From: an uncultured Lachnospiraceae bacterium
Lineage (GTDB): Bacteria; Bacillota; Clostridia; Lachnospirales; Lachnospiraceae
Direction of reading: 5' to 3'
Length of the DNA stretch: 64,000 nt
NCBI GenBank assembly: GCA_934438085.1
Contig: CAKSBC010000005.1
Location: 1 to 64,000 of the forward strand
Shown here: positions 51,357-60,868 of the stretch, piece after piece
Numbering within the stretch: position 1 is the stretch's first letter
Layout of the letters: each line of letters starts with the position of its first letter
Translations under genes and position numbers: made by a program
Notes under the pieces: generated by a model
The model's database searches: none
What the model saw: only the letters and a program-made list of their open reading frames with translations
Told to the model about the DNA's origin: nothing

Positions 51357-52055
51357 TTACTGCTTCTCTATCTTGTATCCGACGCCCCATACTACCTTTA
51401 AGTATCTTGGCTCTCTCGGATTGATCTCGATCTTTTCTCTGATATGTCTGATATGAACAGCTACGGTATTATCCGCACCGATTGCCTCTTCATTCCATAT
51501 CTGCTCAAATATCTCATCTATGGAGAATACCTTTCCGGCATTCTTAACGAGCAGCAAGAGAATATTGTATTCGATAGGTGTAAGCTTAATAAGCTCTCCG
51601 TCTACAAATACCTCTTTATTATCGTCGTTTATAGTAAGACCGCCGCACTTATATACAGCCTGTGAGGTATTGCCTCCGATGTTTCCAAGTTGCATATAGC
51701 GTCTGAGCTGTGACTTAACTCTGGCTACAAGCTCAAGCGGGTTGAACGGCTTTGTAATATAGTCATCCGCTCCGATATTAAGTCCGAGTATTTTGTCAGT
51801 ATCCTCAGACTTTGCTGAAAGAATGATAATAGGCACATCCATCTTTTCTCTTATCTTAAGTGTTGCATGTATACCGTCAAGTCCCGGCATCATTACATCA
51901 ATAATAATAAGATCGACCTTGTTCTTTTCTAATACCTCAAGAGCCTCATTGCCGTCATAGGCCTTGATTACCTTGAAGCCGTCTGTCTCAAGATATATTG
52001 ATATCGCTTCTACTATTTCCTTCTCATCATCACATACAAGTATAGTCTGCTGCAT
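51357..52055 (-). CDS. OmpR-family response regulator
   Basis: DNA-binding partner of the adjacent kinase. The receiver domain (residues 1-118) has acidic DD near residue 9-10, phospho-acceptor Asp53 in IIDVMMPGLDG, Thr/Ser in IIILSAKSED and Lys in DDYITKPF. The winged-helix output domain (about 135-230) ends with VWGVGYKIEKQ. The start at 52055 is chosen because GGAGG lies 5 bases upstream. A Phe/Tyr-type output of the VanR/PhoP group fits. It is followed by the kinase gene and preceded by the NlpC/P60 gene. Confidence 0.95.
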   Translation of the reverse strand: MQQTILVCDDEKEIVEAISIYLETDGFKVIKAYDGNEALEVLEKNKVDLIIIDVMMPGLDGIHATLKIREKMDVPIIILSAKSEDTDKILGLNIGADDYITKPFNPLELVARVKSQLRRYMQLGNIGGNTSQAVYKCGGLTINDDNKEVFVDGELIKLTPIEYNILLLLVKNAGKVFSIDEIFEQIWNEEAIGADNTVAVHIRHIREKIEINPREPRYLKVVWGVGYKIEKQ

Positions 52056-52076
52056 AAGCACCTCCATACGGCGTAA

Positions 52077-53681
52077 TTATGCAAATATACGCCATGCTAC
52101 AATAAAGTTGTTTCTCCACCAGTTTGAAAGCGAACGGTGAACGACACGTCCGTTTGATGACGATGCATCAATAACTGTTCCGCCGCCTGCTGCAATGCCG
52201 ACATGTCCGTGCACTACGACAATGTCTCCGGCCTGTATGCTGTCAAAATTCGATATTCTCTGATATCTGCCCGGATTTCTCCATCCGCTTGATGTCAGGT
52301 AAGACTGTCCAACACCTGCCTGATTGAGGCACCAGTAAACAAATCCTGAGCAGTCAAATGAGTTCGGTCCCTTGGATCCCCATACATAAGGACAGCCAAG
52401 CTTTGATGAAGCAATGCCTATGAGGTTTCCGGCAGAACCGCTTACTGTAGCTCCGCCTGAGCCCACGCTCACAGATCCCTTATTGCTTCCGCTTCCCGCA
52501 TTTCCTGAGCTTGAAGCACTGTTGTTTCCGGTTACAGAAGGTGCGCTTGCCGGCTTCTTCTTGGAATTAGATGCCTCCAGCTTTGCCATTGTCTGTGTTC
52601 CTACAGTTCCGTCCTGAGTCAGGTTATTATATTTCTGGAACTGCTTTACAGCAGCCTCTGTAGCTGAACCGTAATATCCGGTTACAAGTCTTGACGGAAG
52701 ATATCCGTAATGTGCAAGTCTCTTCTGCGCTGTTGTAACGCTTGCAGAGCTGTCACCGACTCTGAGGCCGAAAGGCTTGGCATTTGAGCTTTGAAGTGCC
52801 TGAATAGTTCCGGGTCCTAAATAACCGTCAACGATCTGGTCGTTTCTTGACTGGAATTCACGAACAGCTCTTTCAGTAGCTCCGCCAAAGTTTCCGTCAG
52901 CCTCTGTACCTCTTAAATAGCCAAGTGCTATAAGTCTCTGCTGGTAAGTCTTGACCATTTCGGATTGTTCTCCGAGTCCGATAACATTTGCCTTTACCTC
53001 ATCTGAGTAGAGAAGGTTAATGCTTTCCTTTCCGACTGTGCCGTCTACCGCAATACTGTTTCTCTCCTGCATCTTTTTTACTGCAGTCTCTGTTGTATCA
53101 CCGAAATGTCCCGTAACAGAATCGGCAGAAAGATAACCAAGCTCGTAAAGTCTCTGCTGTATCCTCAGGATATCATCACCGTCATCGCCGTTGCTGACCT
53201 TATAATATGGTACATCAGCCGCAAACAGCTTATCCCATGTCTCCGTTCCGCAGATGCCGTCCTGAGTCATTTTCTGCTGTCTCTGAAAACGCTTGACTGA
53301 CTCTGCGGTAGCATTTCCGTAATAGGTCGTAGCTTCATCGTTATCCATATAACCGTAAGCCATGAGCTGTTCCTGAAGGATCTTTACTACCTGATGCTTG
53401 TCTCCCACCTTAAGATAGGCCGGAGCAAGTACGGAGTTATCCTCGGCAGTTGTCACGTCTCCAAGGATAGGGAGAATGTCTCCGTCGGCCTCCATTCTTA
53501 TAACAGGCTTTGTCTCCTCTTCGGTATCCTGCTGTATGGATAAAAGTGATTCCTCTTCTGTTTCTGACTCTGCTGCAGTTCTTCCTTCCGCACCGCCCTT
53601 GCTGCATGCGGAAAGTGAAAGACACAGCGCAGCGACCATAGTCGTTTTATTTATTAATTTAAAAATTTTTCTGCTATCCAA
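52077..53681 (-). CDS. NlpC/P60 peptidoglycan hydrolase with four PG-binding repeats
   Basis: Secreted or membrane-anchored endopeptidase that cuts the stem peptide of peptidoglycan. The N-terminus looks like a lipoprotein signal (LSLSACSKGG). Four PG_binding_1 repeats follow (about residues 85-145, 165-220, 240-300, 315-370), each with the Y-L/M-x-G-x3-G-x-FG pattern and a T-x-D-G-x-V/CG-x2-T/S box. A Ser/Gly-rich linker leads to the NlpC/P60 domain (about 415-534) with catalytic Cys444 (FDCSGFVYW), His in VVHGHVGIAAGGG and the downstream Asn/Asp region. It lies 22 bp upstream of the response regulator. Confidence 0.92.
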   Translation of the reverse strand: MDSRKIFKLINKTTMVAALCLSLSACSKGGAEGRTAAESETEEESLLSIQQDTEEETKPVIRMEADGDILPILGDVTTAEDNSVLAPAYLKVGDKHQVVKILQEQLMAYGYMDNDEATTYYGNATAESVKRFQRQQKMTQDGICGTETWDKLFAADVPYYKVSNGDDGDDILRIQQRLYELGYLSADSVTGHFGDTTETAVKKMQERNSIAVDGTVGKESINLLYSDEVKANVIGLGEQSEMVKTYQQRLIALGYLRGTEADGNFGGATERAVREFQSRNDQIVDGYLGPGTIQALQSSNAKPFGLRVGDSSASVTTAQKRLAHYGYLPSRLVTGYYGSATEAAVKQFQKYNNLTQDGTVGTQTMAKLEASNSKKKPASAPSVTGNNSASSSGNAGSGSNKGSVSVGSGGATVSGSAGNLIGIASSKLGCPYVWGSKGPNSFDCSGFVYWCLNQAGVGQSYLTSSGWRNPGRYQRISNFDSIQAGDIVVVHGHVGIAAGGGTVIDASSSNGRVVHRSLSNWWRNNFIVAWRIFA

Positions 53682-53750
53682 TGTTTTTAGTTATTCCTTT
53701 TTTATAGCAACATTGCCTATATACCGATTAATATTAACACATCCTGAAAA

Positions 53751-55403
53751 TTATCTTTTTCTTTTTCTTTTAGTTTTTCTTAATCTTCGGCGGTCTTTAA
53801 TGTATGCTGTACCTTCCCCGACGATTATTCCGTTTTCGCCTCGTTTTCTGCCTGACATTCGGCGTCTTCTGCGCTTCTTTCGCCTGTTATTGCTTATGCT
53901 TCTGACAATGCCTATGAGCGCAATAAGTGCCGCTGCACCGGCCAGTACCTTTGCGGCAGTTCCTATAATATTGCTTATGTCAGCTGCCTTTTTATGGGCT
54001 CTGGTCTGAGCAGGTTCCGATATAGACTGAGCTTCACTTAATCCGCTGTCTTCATAATCGGCACCTTCGCTATCGCCATCTGCCTCTCTTGCAACTTCTG
54101 CGGCTGCGTCACTGACATCAGTATTATTATCGTCAGCTCCTTCAGCCGTCTTAGCTTTACTCATACCGAGTATATCGGCAAGCAGCGGATCCTTTTCTGC
54201 CTCTGACTCATATTCAGCCATGCCTCCGATACTCATCAGCTTTATCTGTGCACTTCCAACAGTCCTGTCTCCGTAGCTGAAGCTCATGACTGCATTAGTG
54301 CCCTTATCTGTCTGCTGAACATCGAGCTTTCTGCCTACCTCCACATAGCTTGCAGACTTAGGTATGGTCACTTTAGTGTCCGGATCTATTCCGACCGTAT
54401 AGGCATCGATAAGCGTCGTTCCGCCGATGGAAAAATCTCGCTTTATAATGCTGTTTATATCCTCGTAGTCATTTACTCTTATCGATGAGAAATTATCGAA
54501 GCCAAAGTTCATCAGACGGATGGTATCATTGTAATGATTAGCATGAGCATTGAGTACGCAGGTAACAAGAGTCATTCCGTCTCTCTTGGCAGCGGTGACC
54601 AGAGTGTTGCCGGCGTTCATGGTATATCCGGTTTTTCCTGCTATAGCGCCCTTATAATACTGGCTCGAATTTCTTTTGAGCATAAGATGCTTCGGATATA
54701 CAGTATTCCACGGATCATCTGCATTCGGATAACGTGAAATAGGTGCATGCGTCCAGTAGGTGTGCTTTTCTATATCCAGAAACTGCTTGTTCTCTATAGC
54801 AGCGGCCATTATAAGACACATGTCATACGCAGTGGTATAGTGATTGGAATCCGTAAGACCTGACGGGTTATTAAAATGCGAACCCCGGCAGCCAAGCTCC
54901 TCAGCCTTCATGTTCATCATCTTGACAAACACATCTCTGTCTGACATGCCGTCTTCCTTAAGCTCATTGTGCTGTGCGCCTATATGCTCTGCAAGTGCAT
55001 TTGCAACCTCATTAGCAGACTGAAACAAAAGACTGTAGAGACAGTCAAGCACTGACAGTCTGTCGCCCTCGGATGCACCTATGATAGTAGAGTTTTCCTC
55101 TTCTATATGCACTGCATCATAGGAAAATACCACCTGCTCACTTAGGTTTTTGCAGTTTTCCAATACTACCAGTGCCGTAAGCACCTTCGTTATAGATGCC
55201 GGATAATAAGCACTGTGCACGTCCTTTCCGAAAAGCACCGTCTTAGAATCCGCATCCATCAGGCATGCTCCTTCTGAGGCAACATAAACACCCTCAGGCC
55301 AGCTCTCAATAGCATAGGCTCGAAGGTTCAACCCTGAAAATGAAATAGACAGTACCAAAAAAAGGCATATTATATTTTTTAGAATATGCTTGAATCTTTC
55401 CAT
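53751..55403 (-). CDS. D-alanyl-D-alanine carboxypeptidase (PBP5-like)
   Basis: Serine-type DD-carboxypeptidase that trims the terminal D-Ala from peptidoglycan. From the start at 55403 there is an N-terminal signal segment (about 5-30), then the three active-site motifs: SITK (Ser70, Lys73), SAN (Ser129-Asn131) and KTG (257-259). A PBP5-type C-terminal beta domain follows (to about 390), then an acidic low-complexity stretch, one membrane helix (about 480-505) and a strikingly Lys/Arg-rich cytoplasmic tail. The start at 55403 is favoured because the promoter 55441-55469 would place the upstream in-frame starts before the transcript; no Shine-Dalgarno is obvious. Confidence 0.9.
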   Translation of the reverse strand: MERFKHILKNIICLFLVLSISFSGLNLRAYAIESWPEGVYVASEGACLMDADSKTVLFGKDVHSAYYPASITKVLTALVVLENCKNLSEQVVFSYDAVHIEEENSTIIGASEGDRLSVLDCLYSLLFQSANEVANALAEHIGAQHNELKEDGMSDRDVFVKMMNMKAEELGCRGSHFNNPSGLTDSNHYTTAYDMCLIMAAAIENKQFLDIEKHTYWTHAPISRYPNADDPWNTVYPKHLMLKRNSSQYYKGAIAGKTGYTMNAGNTLVTAAKRDGMTLVTCVLNAHANHYNDTIRLMNFGFDNFSSIRVNDYEDINSIIKRDFSIGGTTLIDAYTVGIDPDTKVTIPKSASYVEVGRKLDVQQTDKGTNAVMSFSYGDRTVGSAQIKLMSIGGMAEYESEAEKDPLLADILGMSKAKTAEGADDNNTDVSDAAAEVAREADGDSEGADYEDSGLSEAQSISEPAQTRAHKKAADISNIIGTAAKVLAGAAALIALIGIVRSISNNRRKKRRRRRMSGRKRGENGIIVGEGTAYIKDRRRLRKTKRKRKR

Positions 55404-55409
55404 ATTAAA

Positions 55410-55442
55410 ATGACATCTGTATTTATCATACACAGATGTCAT
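55410..55442. repeat. 11-bp perfect inverted repeat over the dac promoter start
   Basis: ATGACATCTGT (55410-55420) and ACAGATGTCAT (55432-55442) with an 11-bp spacer. On the minus strand the dyad runs from the -10 hexamer across the predicted transcription start, a typical repressor or response-regulator location. Confidence 0.65.
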
Positions 55443-55469
55443 TTTACTATAAAATATTCTATTAGTCAA
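55441..55469 (-). promoter_or_regulatory. Promoter of the D-Ala-D-Ala carboxypeptidase gene
   Basis: Minus strand: TTGACT (55469-55464), 17-bp spacer, TAAAAT (55446-55441). It would give a 5' UTR of about 30 nt to the ATG at 55403. Confidence 0.65.
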
Positions 55470-55488
55470 AAATTTGTCTATCCTGCAA

Positions 55489-56901
55489 TTATTTGTTATA
55501 CAGCGGCTCTATCTCTGCCTTGAAGATATGTCTGATGAACACGGTGCTGAGTAAAAGTGAAGCAAGCTCAGCTATAGGGAACGAAAGCCATACCGCATTT
55601 AATCCGAACAGCTTTGCAAGTATAAACGCTGCAGGAAGTAAAACTATAAGCTGTCTTACAAGTGATACCCACAGGCTCTTGAGCCCGTGTCCGAGTGCCT
55701 GGAACATTGATGAACATATGATATCATAGCCTGCAAATATAAAATGCACAGCAATTATCCTGAGAGCAAGCGTACCTATAGAATAAAGATTATCCGAAGC
55801 ATTAAACAGTCTTAAAAGCGGGCCCGGAAGGAATTCAAATATAAGCATTCCGCACACCATTATTCCTGTCGCATACATTACCGCAAGCTTAAAGGTCTCC
55901 TTTATACGATCAGGCTTTCTTGCTCCGAAGTTAAAGGCAATGATAGGAACGACGCCGTTGTTCATTCCGAATATCGGCATGAATACGAAGCTCTGGAGCT
56001 TGAAATATATTCCGAATGCCGCCGCAGCTGTGCTTGAAAACTGCAGAAGGATCTTGTTCATTCCGAAGTTCATCACTGATGAGATCGACTGCATTACTAT
56101 AGACGGAAGTCCTACGGCATATATGGCTTTTATAGTTTCCGACTCAGGCTTAAGATACTTTTTATCGAAATTTATCTCTTTATTAACCTTGAGGTTAAAT
56201 ATAATAGCAAGGATCGCTGCTATGCACTGACCTGCAACCGTCGCAATAGCCGCACCCTTTGTCCCCATTGCCGGGAAGCCTAAGAGTCCGAATATGAGGA
56301 TAGGGTCCATGATTATATTGAAGATAGCACCTGCACCCTGAGTTATCATTGAATAAATGGTTTTGCCTGTAGACTGCAGAAGTCTTTCTCCCGTCATCTG
56401 GAAAATAAGTGCGAAGCCGAATGAAAGTACAACATAAATATAGTCAACGCCATACTGTCTGATCTCAGCATCAGCTGTCATAGCTTTATAGAAAGGTCCA
56501 CAGATAAACTGACCGAGTACGGCAAATATTACGGCATAGATAATAGCGATCAGAATAGCATTGCCTGCAGTTACATTTACCTCTTCCTGATTCTTCTCAC
56601 CGAGTTTTCTTGAAAGTCTGGCATTGATACCGACTCCGGTTCCGGCTCCCACAGCTATAAGAAATGACTGGATCGGGAATGCCAATGAAACAGCCGTAAG
56701 GGCATTCTCATTAAGCTGTGCAACGAATATAGAGTCAACTATGTTATAAAGTGCCTGCACCATCATGGACAGCATCATAGGAAGTGACAAGGTCAGCAGC
56801 AGCTTATTGCACGGCATATATCCCATGATGTTCTGCTTTTGTCCTTCAGTCTGTGCAGAAGTATTCATATTATCATTTTCAATATTCTTTTCTCTCTCCA
56901 T
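55489..56901 (-). CDS. MATE-family efflux transporter (second copy)
   Basis: Twelve-helix antiporter of the MATE family, NorM/DinF-like. Hallmarks are LTLSLPMMLSMMVQALYNIVDSIFVAQLNENALTAVSLAFPIQSF at the first helices and the second-bundle GLPSIVMQSISSVMNFGMNKILLQF. The start at 56901 follows AGAGGAT; the in-frame start at 56946 has no ribosome binding site. The soluble N-terminus (about 25 residues) is Asn/Gln-rich. It differs clearly in sequence from the MATE gene at 34384. It stops 20 bp before the carboxypeptidase region on the same strand. Confidence 0.9.
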   Translation of the reverse strand: MEREKNIENDNMNTSAQTEGQKQNIMGYMPCNKLLLTLSLPMMLSMMVQALYNIVDSIFVAQLNENALTAVSLAFPIQSFLIAVGAGTGVGINARLSRKLGEKNQEEVNVTAGNAILIAIIYAVIFAVLGQFICGPFYKAMTADAEIRQYGVDYIYVVLSFGFALIFQMTGERLLQSTGKTIYSMITQGAGAIFNIIMDPILIFGLLGFPAMGTKGAAIATVAGQCIAAILAIIFNLKVNKEINFDKKYLKPESETIKAIYAVGLPSIVMQSISSVMNFGMNKILLQFSSTAAAAFGIYFKLQSFVFMPIFGMNNGVVPIIAFNFGARKPDRIKETFKLAVMYATGIMVCGMLIFEFLPGPLLRLFNASDNLYSIGTLALRIIAVHFIFAGYDIICSSMFQALGHGLKSLWVSLVRQLIVLLPAAFILAKLFGLNAVWLSFPIAELASLLLSTVFIRHIFKAEIEPLYNK

Positions 56902-57184
56902 ATATCCTCTCTTCCCCAACATAATACACATGCCAATGGAACTCATGCGTTCGTGATTTTTTAGAGCCCGTTTCTAAGGCATTATTATTTTAAACATCCT
57001 TATAAGGCTAAGCGTGCCGATCACCCGACAGACATAGGACCGATGCATCGATATCAGCATATAAATGCTTCTATACAGCAGTCCTGCATCCGACGAATTC
57101 CTTTTTCTTTTTTGCGTTTTCGCTATAGTCGCTTACAGATCAAGAATATTCATATAAATGGCTATATGGCAGATATTCATATAA
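56902..57184. other. Intergenic region between MATE gene and hppA terminator
   Basis: No ORF of quality. It contains a short dyad CGATGCATCG (57041-57050), the GCG-TTTT-CGC mini-hairpin near 57117 and TATTCATATAAA repeated near 57150 and 57174. The MATE promoter probably lies in the first 100 bp (minus strand), but I cannot point to good hexamers. Confidence 0.5.
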
Positions 57185-57226
57185 AGAAAAGAATACATGG
57201 GCGTTTATTTTTGCGCCCATGCATTC
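57185..57226 (-). terminator. Intrinsic terminator of hppA
   Basis: GAATACATGGGCG (57191-57203) pairs with CGCCCATGCATTC (57214-57226) with one mismatch. On the minus strand TTTTCTTT follows. It starts 24 bp beyond the hppA stop. Confidence 0.8.
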
Positions 57227-57249
57227 AATTAAAAATTCTATATGATCAA

Positions 57250-59247
57250 TTATTTGAACATGTTTGTAAGGATTCCGCCGTACTGTGCGATAAGCGGAGC
57301 GAATACAAGTGAAATAACAGTCATAAGCTTGATAAGGATGTTGATAGAAGGTCCTGAAGTATCCTTGAATGGATCACCTACAGTATCACCAACTACTGCA
57401 GCCTTGTGGTTATCTGAACCCTTTCCGCCGAAGTTTCCGTTCTCGATGTACTTCTTAGCGTTATCCCATGCACCACCGGCATTTGAAAGGAAGATAGCCA
57501 TAAGAACACCTGTAACAAGTGCTCCTGCAAGCATTCCGCCGAGTGCCTCTGTTCCGAGAAGAAGTCCCATAGCGATAGGAGCGATAACTGCCATAACACC
57601 CGGACGTACCATCTCTCTGAGAGCTGCTCTTGTTGAGATATCTACACACTTTGTATAGTCAGGCTTTGCCTTCTCTTCCATGATACCAGGGATCTCTCTG
57701 AACTGACGTCTAACTTCCTCGATCATGCTGTGTGCTGCCTTAGAAACTGAAGACATTGTCCATGCTGAGAATACGAATGGAAGCATACCACCAACGAAAA
57801 GTCCGATGATAACAAGCGGATCCATGATGTTCATGTTTGTAATGTTAGCAACCTCTGCGTATGAAACGAAGAGAGCAAGTGCTGTAAGAGCAGCAGAACC
57901 GATAGCAAATCCCTTACCCATAGCTGCTGTTGTGTTACCTACAGCATCAAGTGAGTCTGTGATCTCTCTTACGCTCTCATCAAGGTGGCTCATCTCAGCG
58001 ATACCGCCGGCATTATCAGCGATAGGGCCGTAAGCATCAACTGCTACAGTGATACCTGTTGTTGAAAGCATACCTACTGCTGCAAGAGCGATTCCGAATA
58101 CGCCTGCGCAGATGTAAGCAACGAAGATACCTACTGCAACGAAGAGGATAGGAAGTGCTGTTGAAAGCATACCTACTGAAACACCTGTGATGATAACTGT
58201 AGCTGAACCTGTCTCTGAAGACTCTGCGATCTCCTTAACAGAGTTGTAGTCTCCTGAAGTGTAAACCTCAGTGATCTTACCGATAGCAAGACCAACAACA
58301 AGACCGGCAATGATAGCTACAGCAAATCTCATGCTGCCCATAAGGCTCATTGAAAGTGCGATAGATGCAACAAGTACAACTGCTGCTGCGAAATATGATC
58401 CTGTGTTAAGAGCCTTTGCAGGGTTTGATCCCTCTCCGCCCTTAACAAACATTGAACCGATGATAGATGCAATGATTCCTACACCTGCAAGGATAAGAGG
58501 GAAGAATACTGCATTTGGCTGAAGGTATTCAGCTGCGAAAACAAGACCGAGAGTTACAGCAGAAACGATAGCTCCTACATAAGACTCGAAAAGGTCAGCT
58601 CCCATACCTGCAACGTCACCTACGTTATCACCTACGTTATCAGCGATAACAGCAGGGTTACGAGGGTCATCCTCAGGGATACCGGCCTCAACCTTACCTA
58701 CAAGGTCAGCTCCTACGTCAGCAGCCTTGGTATAGATACCGCCGCCTACACGAGCGAAGAGAGCGATTGAAGAAGCTCCGAGTGAGAATCCCATCATAAC
58801 GTTTGCATCACCTGTGAGGATGAATACGAGAGATGTTCCTAAAAGACCGAGACCTGCAACGCACATACCCATAACAGAACCACCTCTGAATGCTACGTTC
58901 AGAGCCTTTGTCATTCCGCCTTCTTTTGCTGCGTTAGCAGTTCTTACGTTTGCCTTTGTTGCTACGTTCATTCCTACGTATCCGGCAAGAACTGAGAAGA
59001 GAGCACCTGCTACAAAGCAGATAGCTGTGATCCAGCTGATACCGAGACCGATGCAGATGAAAAGTACTGCTACAAAAATAACAAGTACTCTGTACTCTGC
59101 AAACAGGAATGCCTTTGCTCCGCCATGGATAGCATCAGCAAGTTCTGCCATCCTGTCTGTTCCTACAGACTGCTTTGTTACGTATGATGCCATTGCAAAT
59201 GCAAACACCAGTGCGCAGACAGCAGCTGCAACTGAAAAATAAGCCAT
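57250..59247 (-). CDS. hppA: Membrane-bound ion-pumping pyrophosphatase
   Basis: Hydrolyses pyrophosphate and pumps H+ or Na+ across the membrane. The 665 residues have about 16 helices and the signature motifs DVGADLVGKVE, EDDPRNPAVIADNVGDNVGDVAGMGADLFES (PPi/Mg site) and the late KAAVVGDTVGDPFKDTSGPSINILIKLM. In GNTTAAMGKGFAIGSAALTALALF, Ala441 and Gly444 occupy the positions that separate potassium-dependent enzymes (Ala) from potassium-independent ones (Lys), so this should be potassium-dependent. Na+ versus H+ specificity cannot be decided here. AAGGAGA precedes the ATG. Confidence 0.97.
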   Translation of the reverse strand: MAYFSVAAAVCALVFAFAMASYVTKQSVGTDRMAELADAIHGGAKAFLFAEYRVLVIFVAVLFICIGLGISWITAICFVAGALFSVLAGYVGMNVATKANVRTANAAKEGGMTKALNVAFRGGSVMGMCVAGLGLLGTSLVFILTGDANVMMGFSLGASSIALFARVGGGIYTKAADVGADLVGKVEAGIPEDDPRNPAVIADNVGDNVGDVAGMGADLFESYVGAIVSAVTLGLVFAAEYLQPNAVFFPLILAGVGIIASIIGSMFVKGGEGSNPAKALNTGSYFAAAVVLVASIALSMSLMGSMRFAVAIIAGLVVGLAIGKITEVYTSGDYNSVKEIAESSETGSATVIITGVSVGMLSTALPILFVAVGIFVAYICAGVFGIALAAVGMLSTTGITVAVDAYGPIADNAGGIAEMSHLDESVREITDSLDAVGNTTAAMGKGFAIGSAALTALALFVSYAEVANITNMNIMDPLVIIGLFVGGMLPFVFSAWTMSSVSKAAHSMIEEVRRQFREIPGIMEEKAKPDYTKCVDISTRAALREMVRPGVMAVIAPIAMGLLLGTEALGGMLAGALVTGVLMAIFLSNAGGAWDNAKKYIENGNFGGKGSDNHKAAVVGDTVGDPFKDTSGPSINILIKLMTVISLVFAPLIAQYGGILTNMFK

Positions 59248-59296
59248 TTCCTTTTCTCCTTAAAAATATAATACAACTTGGAAAATACATGTGTCC

Positions 59297-59356
59297 TGCA
59301 AAACACGGCTTAAGTGTTTCGCACAAAAACATGCATGGACATAAGCCCATACATGT
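59297..59356 (-). other. Two hairpins in the hppA 5' leader
   Basis: TGCAAAACAC (59297-59306) with GTGTTTCGCA (59314-59323), and ACATGCATGG (59329-59338) with CCATACATGT (59347-59356), each with one mismatch. They lie 50-110 bp upstream of hppA on its transcript side and may shape mRNA stability or regulation; no known riboswitch core is visible. Confidence 0.45.
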
Positions 59357-59470
59357 AAGCACCTAAACTATTTTACACAAAAAAACAATTTTGAAAACCC
59401 AAAAATGAAAAAACTATGAATTTTTGTGTTTTTTTTATAACAATCTGCTGTAAAATTGCACTTTTTTGAG

Positions 59471-60850
59471 TTATATCATTTCCTCAGGCTTGAATACTTC
59501 GTCAAATTTCTCCTCTGTAAGGAAGCCAAGCTTAAGGCAGGCTTCCTTTAATGATATGTTTTCCTTATATGCAAGCTTCGCTGTCTTTGCCGCATTTTCA
59601 TATCCTATATAAGGATTTAATGCAGTTACGAGCATCAGCGAGTTATAAAGATTATGATGCATCTTCTCACGGTTTGCCTTAATGCCTACAGCACAGTTAT
59701 TGTTGAAGGATGTAAGAGAATCAGCTATAAGTCTTGCCGACTGTATGAAATTATATGCTGTCACAGGCATAAATACATTTAGTTCAAAATTACCCTGACT
59801 TGCCGCCATTCCTATGGCAGCATCATTTCCCATTACCTGTACCGCTACCATAGTCATCTGTTCACACTGTGTAGGATTGACCTTGCCCGGCATGATGGAT
59901 GAGCCCGGCTCATTTTCAGGGATAAAGATCTCTCCCAATCCGTCTCTCGGACCCGAAGCCAGCCATCTGACATCATTGGCTATCTTCATCATGTCAGCTG
60001 CAAGCGCTTTAAGAGCACCGTGAGCAAATACTATCTCATCCTTTGATGTAAGAGCATGGAACTTATTGGCTGCAGTCACAAAGGACTTTCCTGTAAGCTC
60101 AGATATCTTTTCTGCAACTAATGTATCAAAGCCTTCAGGAGCATTGAGTCCGGTTCCTACCGCAGTTCCGCCGAGTGCAAGCTCGCTAAGCGGCTTTATA
60201 GCTGCCGCTACAAGCTCTCTGTCACGCTCAAGGCTTGATCTCCAGCCCGATATTTCCTGTGAAAAGCTTATCGGAGTGGCATCCTGAAGGTGAGTACGGC
60301 CGGATTTAACTATGCCGTCATTTTCAGCTTCAAGTCTCCTCATTGTAGTTATAAGCAGATCCAGTGCCGGAAGCACCTTATCATTAAGGACAGTTACAGC
60401 AGCTATATGCATTGCCGTAGGATAAGTATCATTGGAAGACTGTGACATATTGACGTCATCATTCGGATGCAGAAGCTTTTTGCCTGCGATCTCATTTCCC
60501 CTGTTAGCTATGACCTCGTTGGCATTCATATTGGACTGTGTGCCTGAGCCGGTCTGCCATACCACGAGAGGAAAATGTTCCATAAGCTTTCCTTCAGCAA
60601 CCTCGCCTGCAGCTTTTTTTATAGCCTCTGATTTTTCCGCTGTCATCTTCTCCGGGCGAAGCTTGGCATTTGCCATTGCTGCAGCCGCCTTCAGTATTCC
60701 GAAGGCATGTATTATTTCCTCCGGCATGGTCTCATGGCCTACTCCTATGCGGAAATTATTGCGGCTTCTTTCTGTCTGAGCTCCCCAGTATTTATCGGCA
60801 GGAACCTTTACCTCACCCATAGAATCATGTTCGATACGATATTCTTCCAT
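59471..60850 (-). CDS. fumC: Class II fumarate hydratase
   Basis: Iron-independent fumarase that interconverts fumarate and malate. It contains RIEHDSMGEVKVPADKYWGAQTERS at the start, SGTQSNMNANEVIANR, HPNDDVNMSQSSNDTYPTAMHIA, GRTHLQDATPISFSQE and the superfamily signature GSSIMPGKVNP. The 459 residues match FumC. Aspartase has a similar sequence, but the QSSNDTYPTAMHIA block and overall length favour fumarase. GGAGGG precedes the ATG. The malic enzyme gene lies 110 bp upstream on the same strand, so the two form a fumarate-malate-pyruvate route. Confidence 0.94.
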   Translation of the reverse strand: MEEYRIEHDSMGEVKVPADKYWGAQTERSRNNFRIGVGHETMPEEIIHAFGILKAAAAMANAKLRPEKMTAEKSEAIKKAAGEVAEGKLMEHFPLVVWQTGSGTQSNMNANEVIANRGNEIAGKKLLHPNDDVNMSQSSNDTYPTAMHIAAVTVLNDKVLPALDLLITTMRRLEAENDGIVKSGRTHLQDATPISFSQEISGWRSSLERDRELVAAAIKPLSELALGGTAVGTGLNAPEGFDTLVAEKISELTGKSFVTAANKFHALTSKDEIVFAHGALKALAADMMKIANDVRWLASGPRDGLGEIFIPENEPGSSIMPGKVNPTQCEQMTMVAVQVMGNDAAIGMAASQGNFELNVFMPVTAYNFIQSARLIADSLTSFNNNCAVGIKANREKMHHNLYNSLMLVTALNPYIGYENAAKTAKLAYKENISLKEACLKLGFLTEEKFDEVFKPEEMI

Positions 60851-60868
60851 TTCATGCCCTCCGAATTG

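Noticed and set aside
49040..52055. Phosphate two-component system PhoPR or VanRS
   Set aside because: The kinase layout with many membrane helices and a large external domain does not match PhoR, and no vanHAX genes are present, so only a generic label is given.
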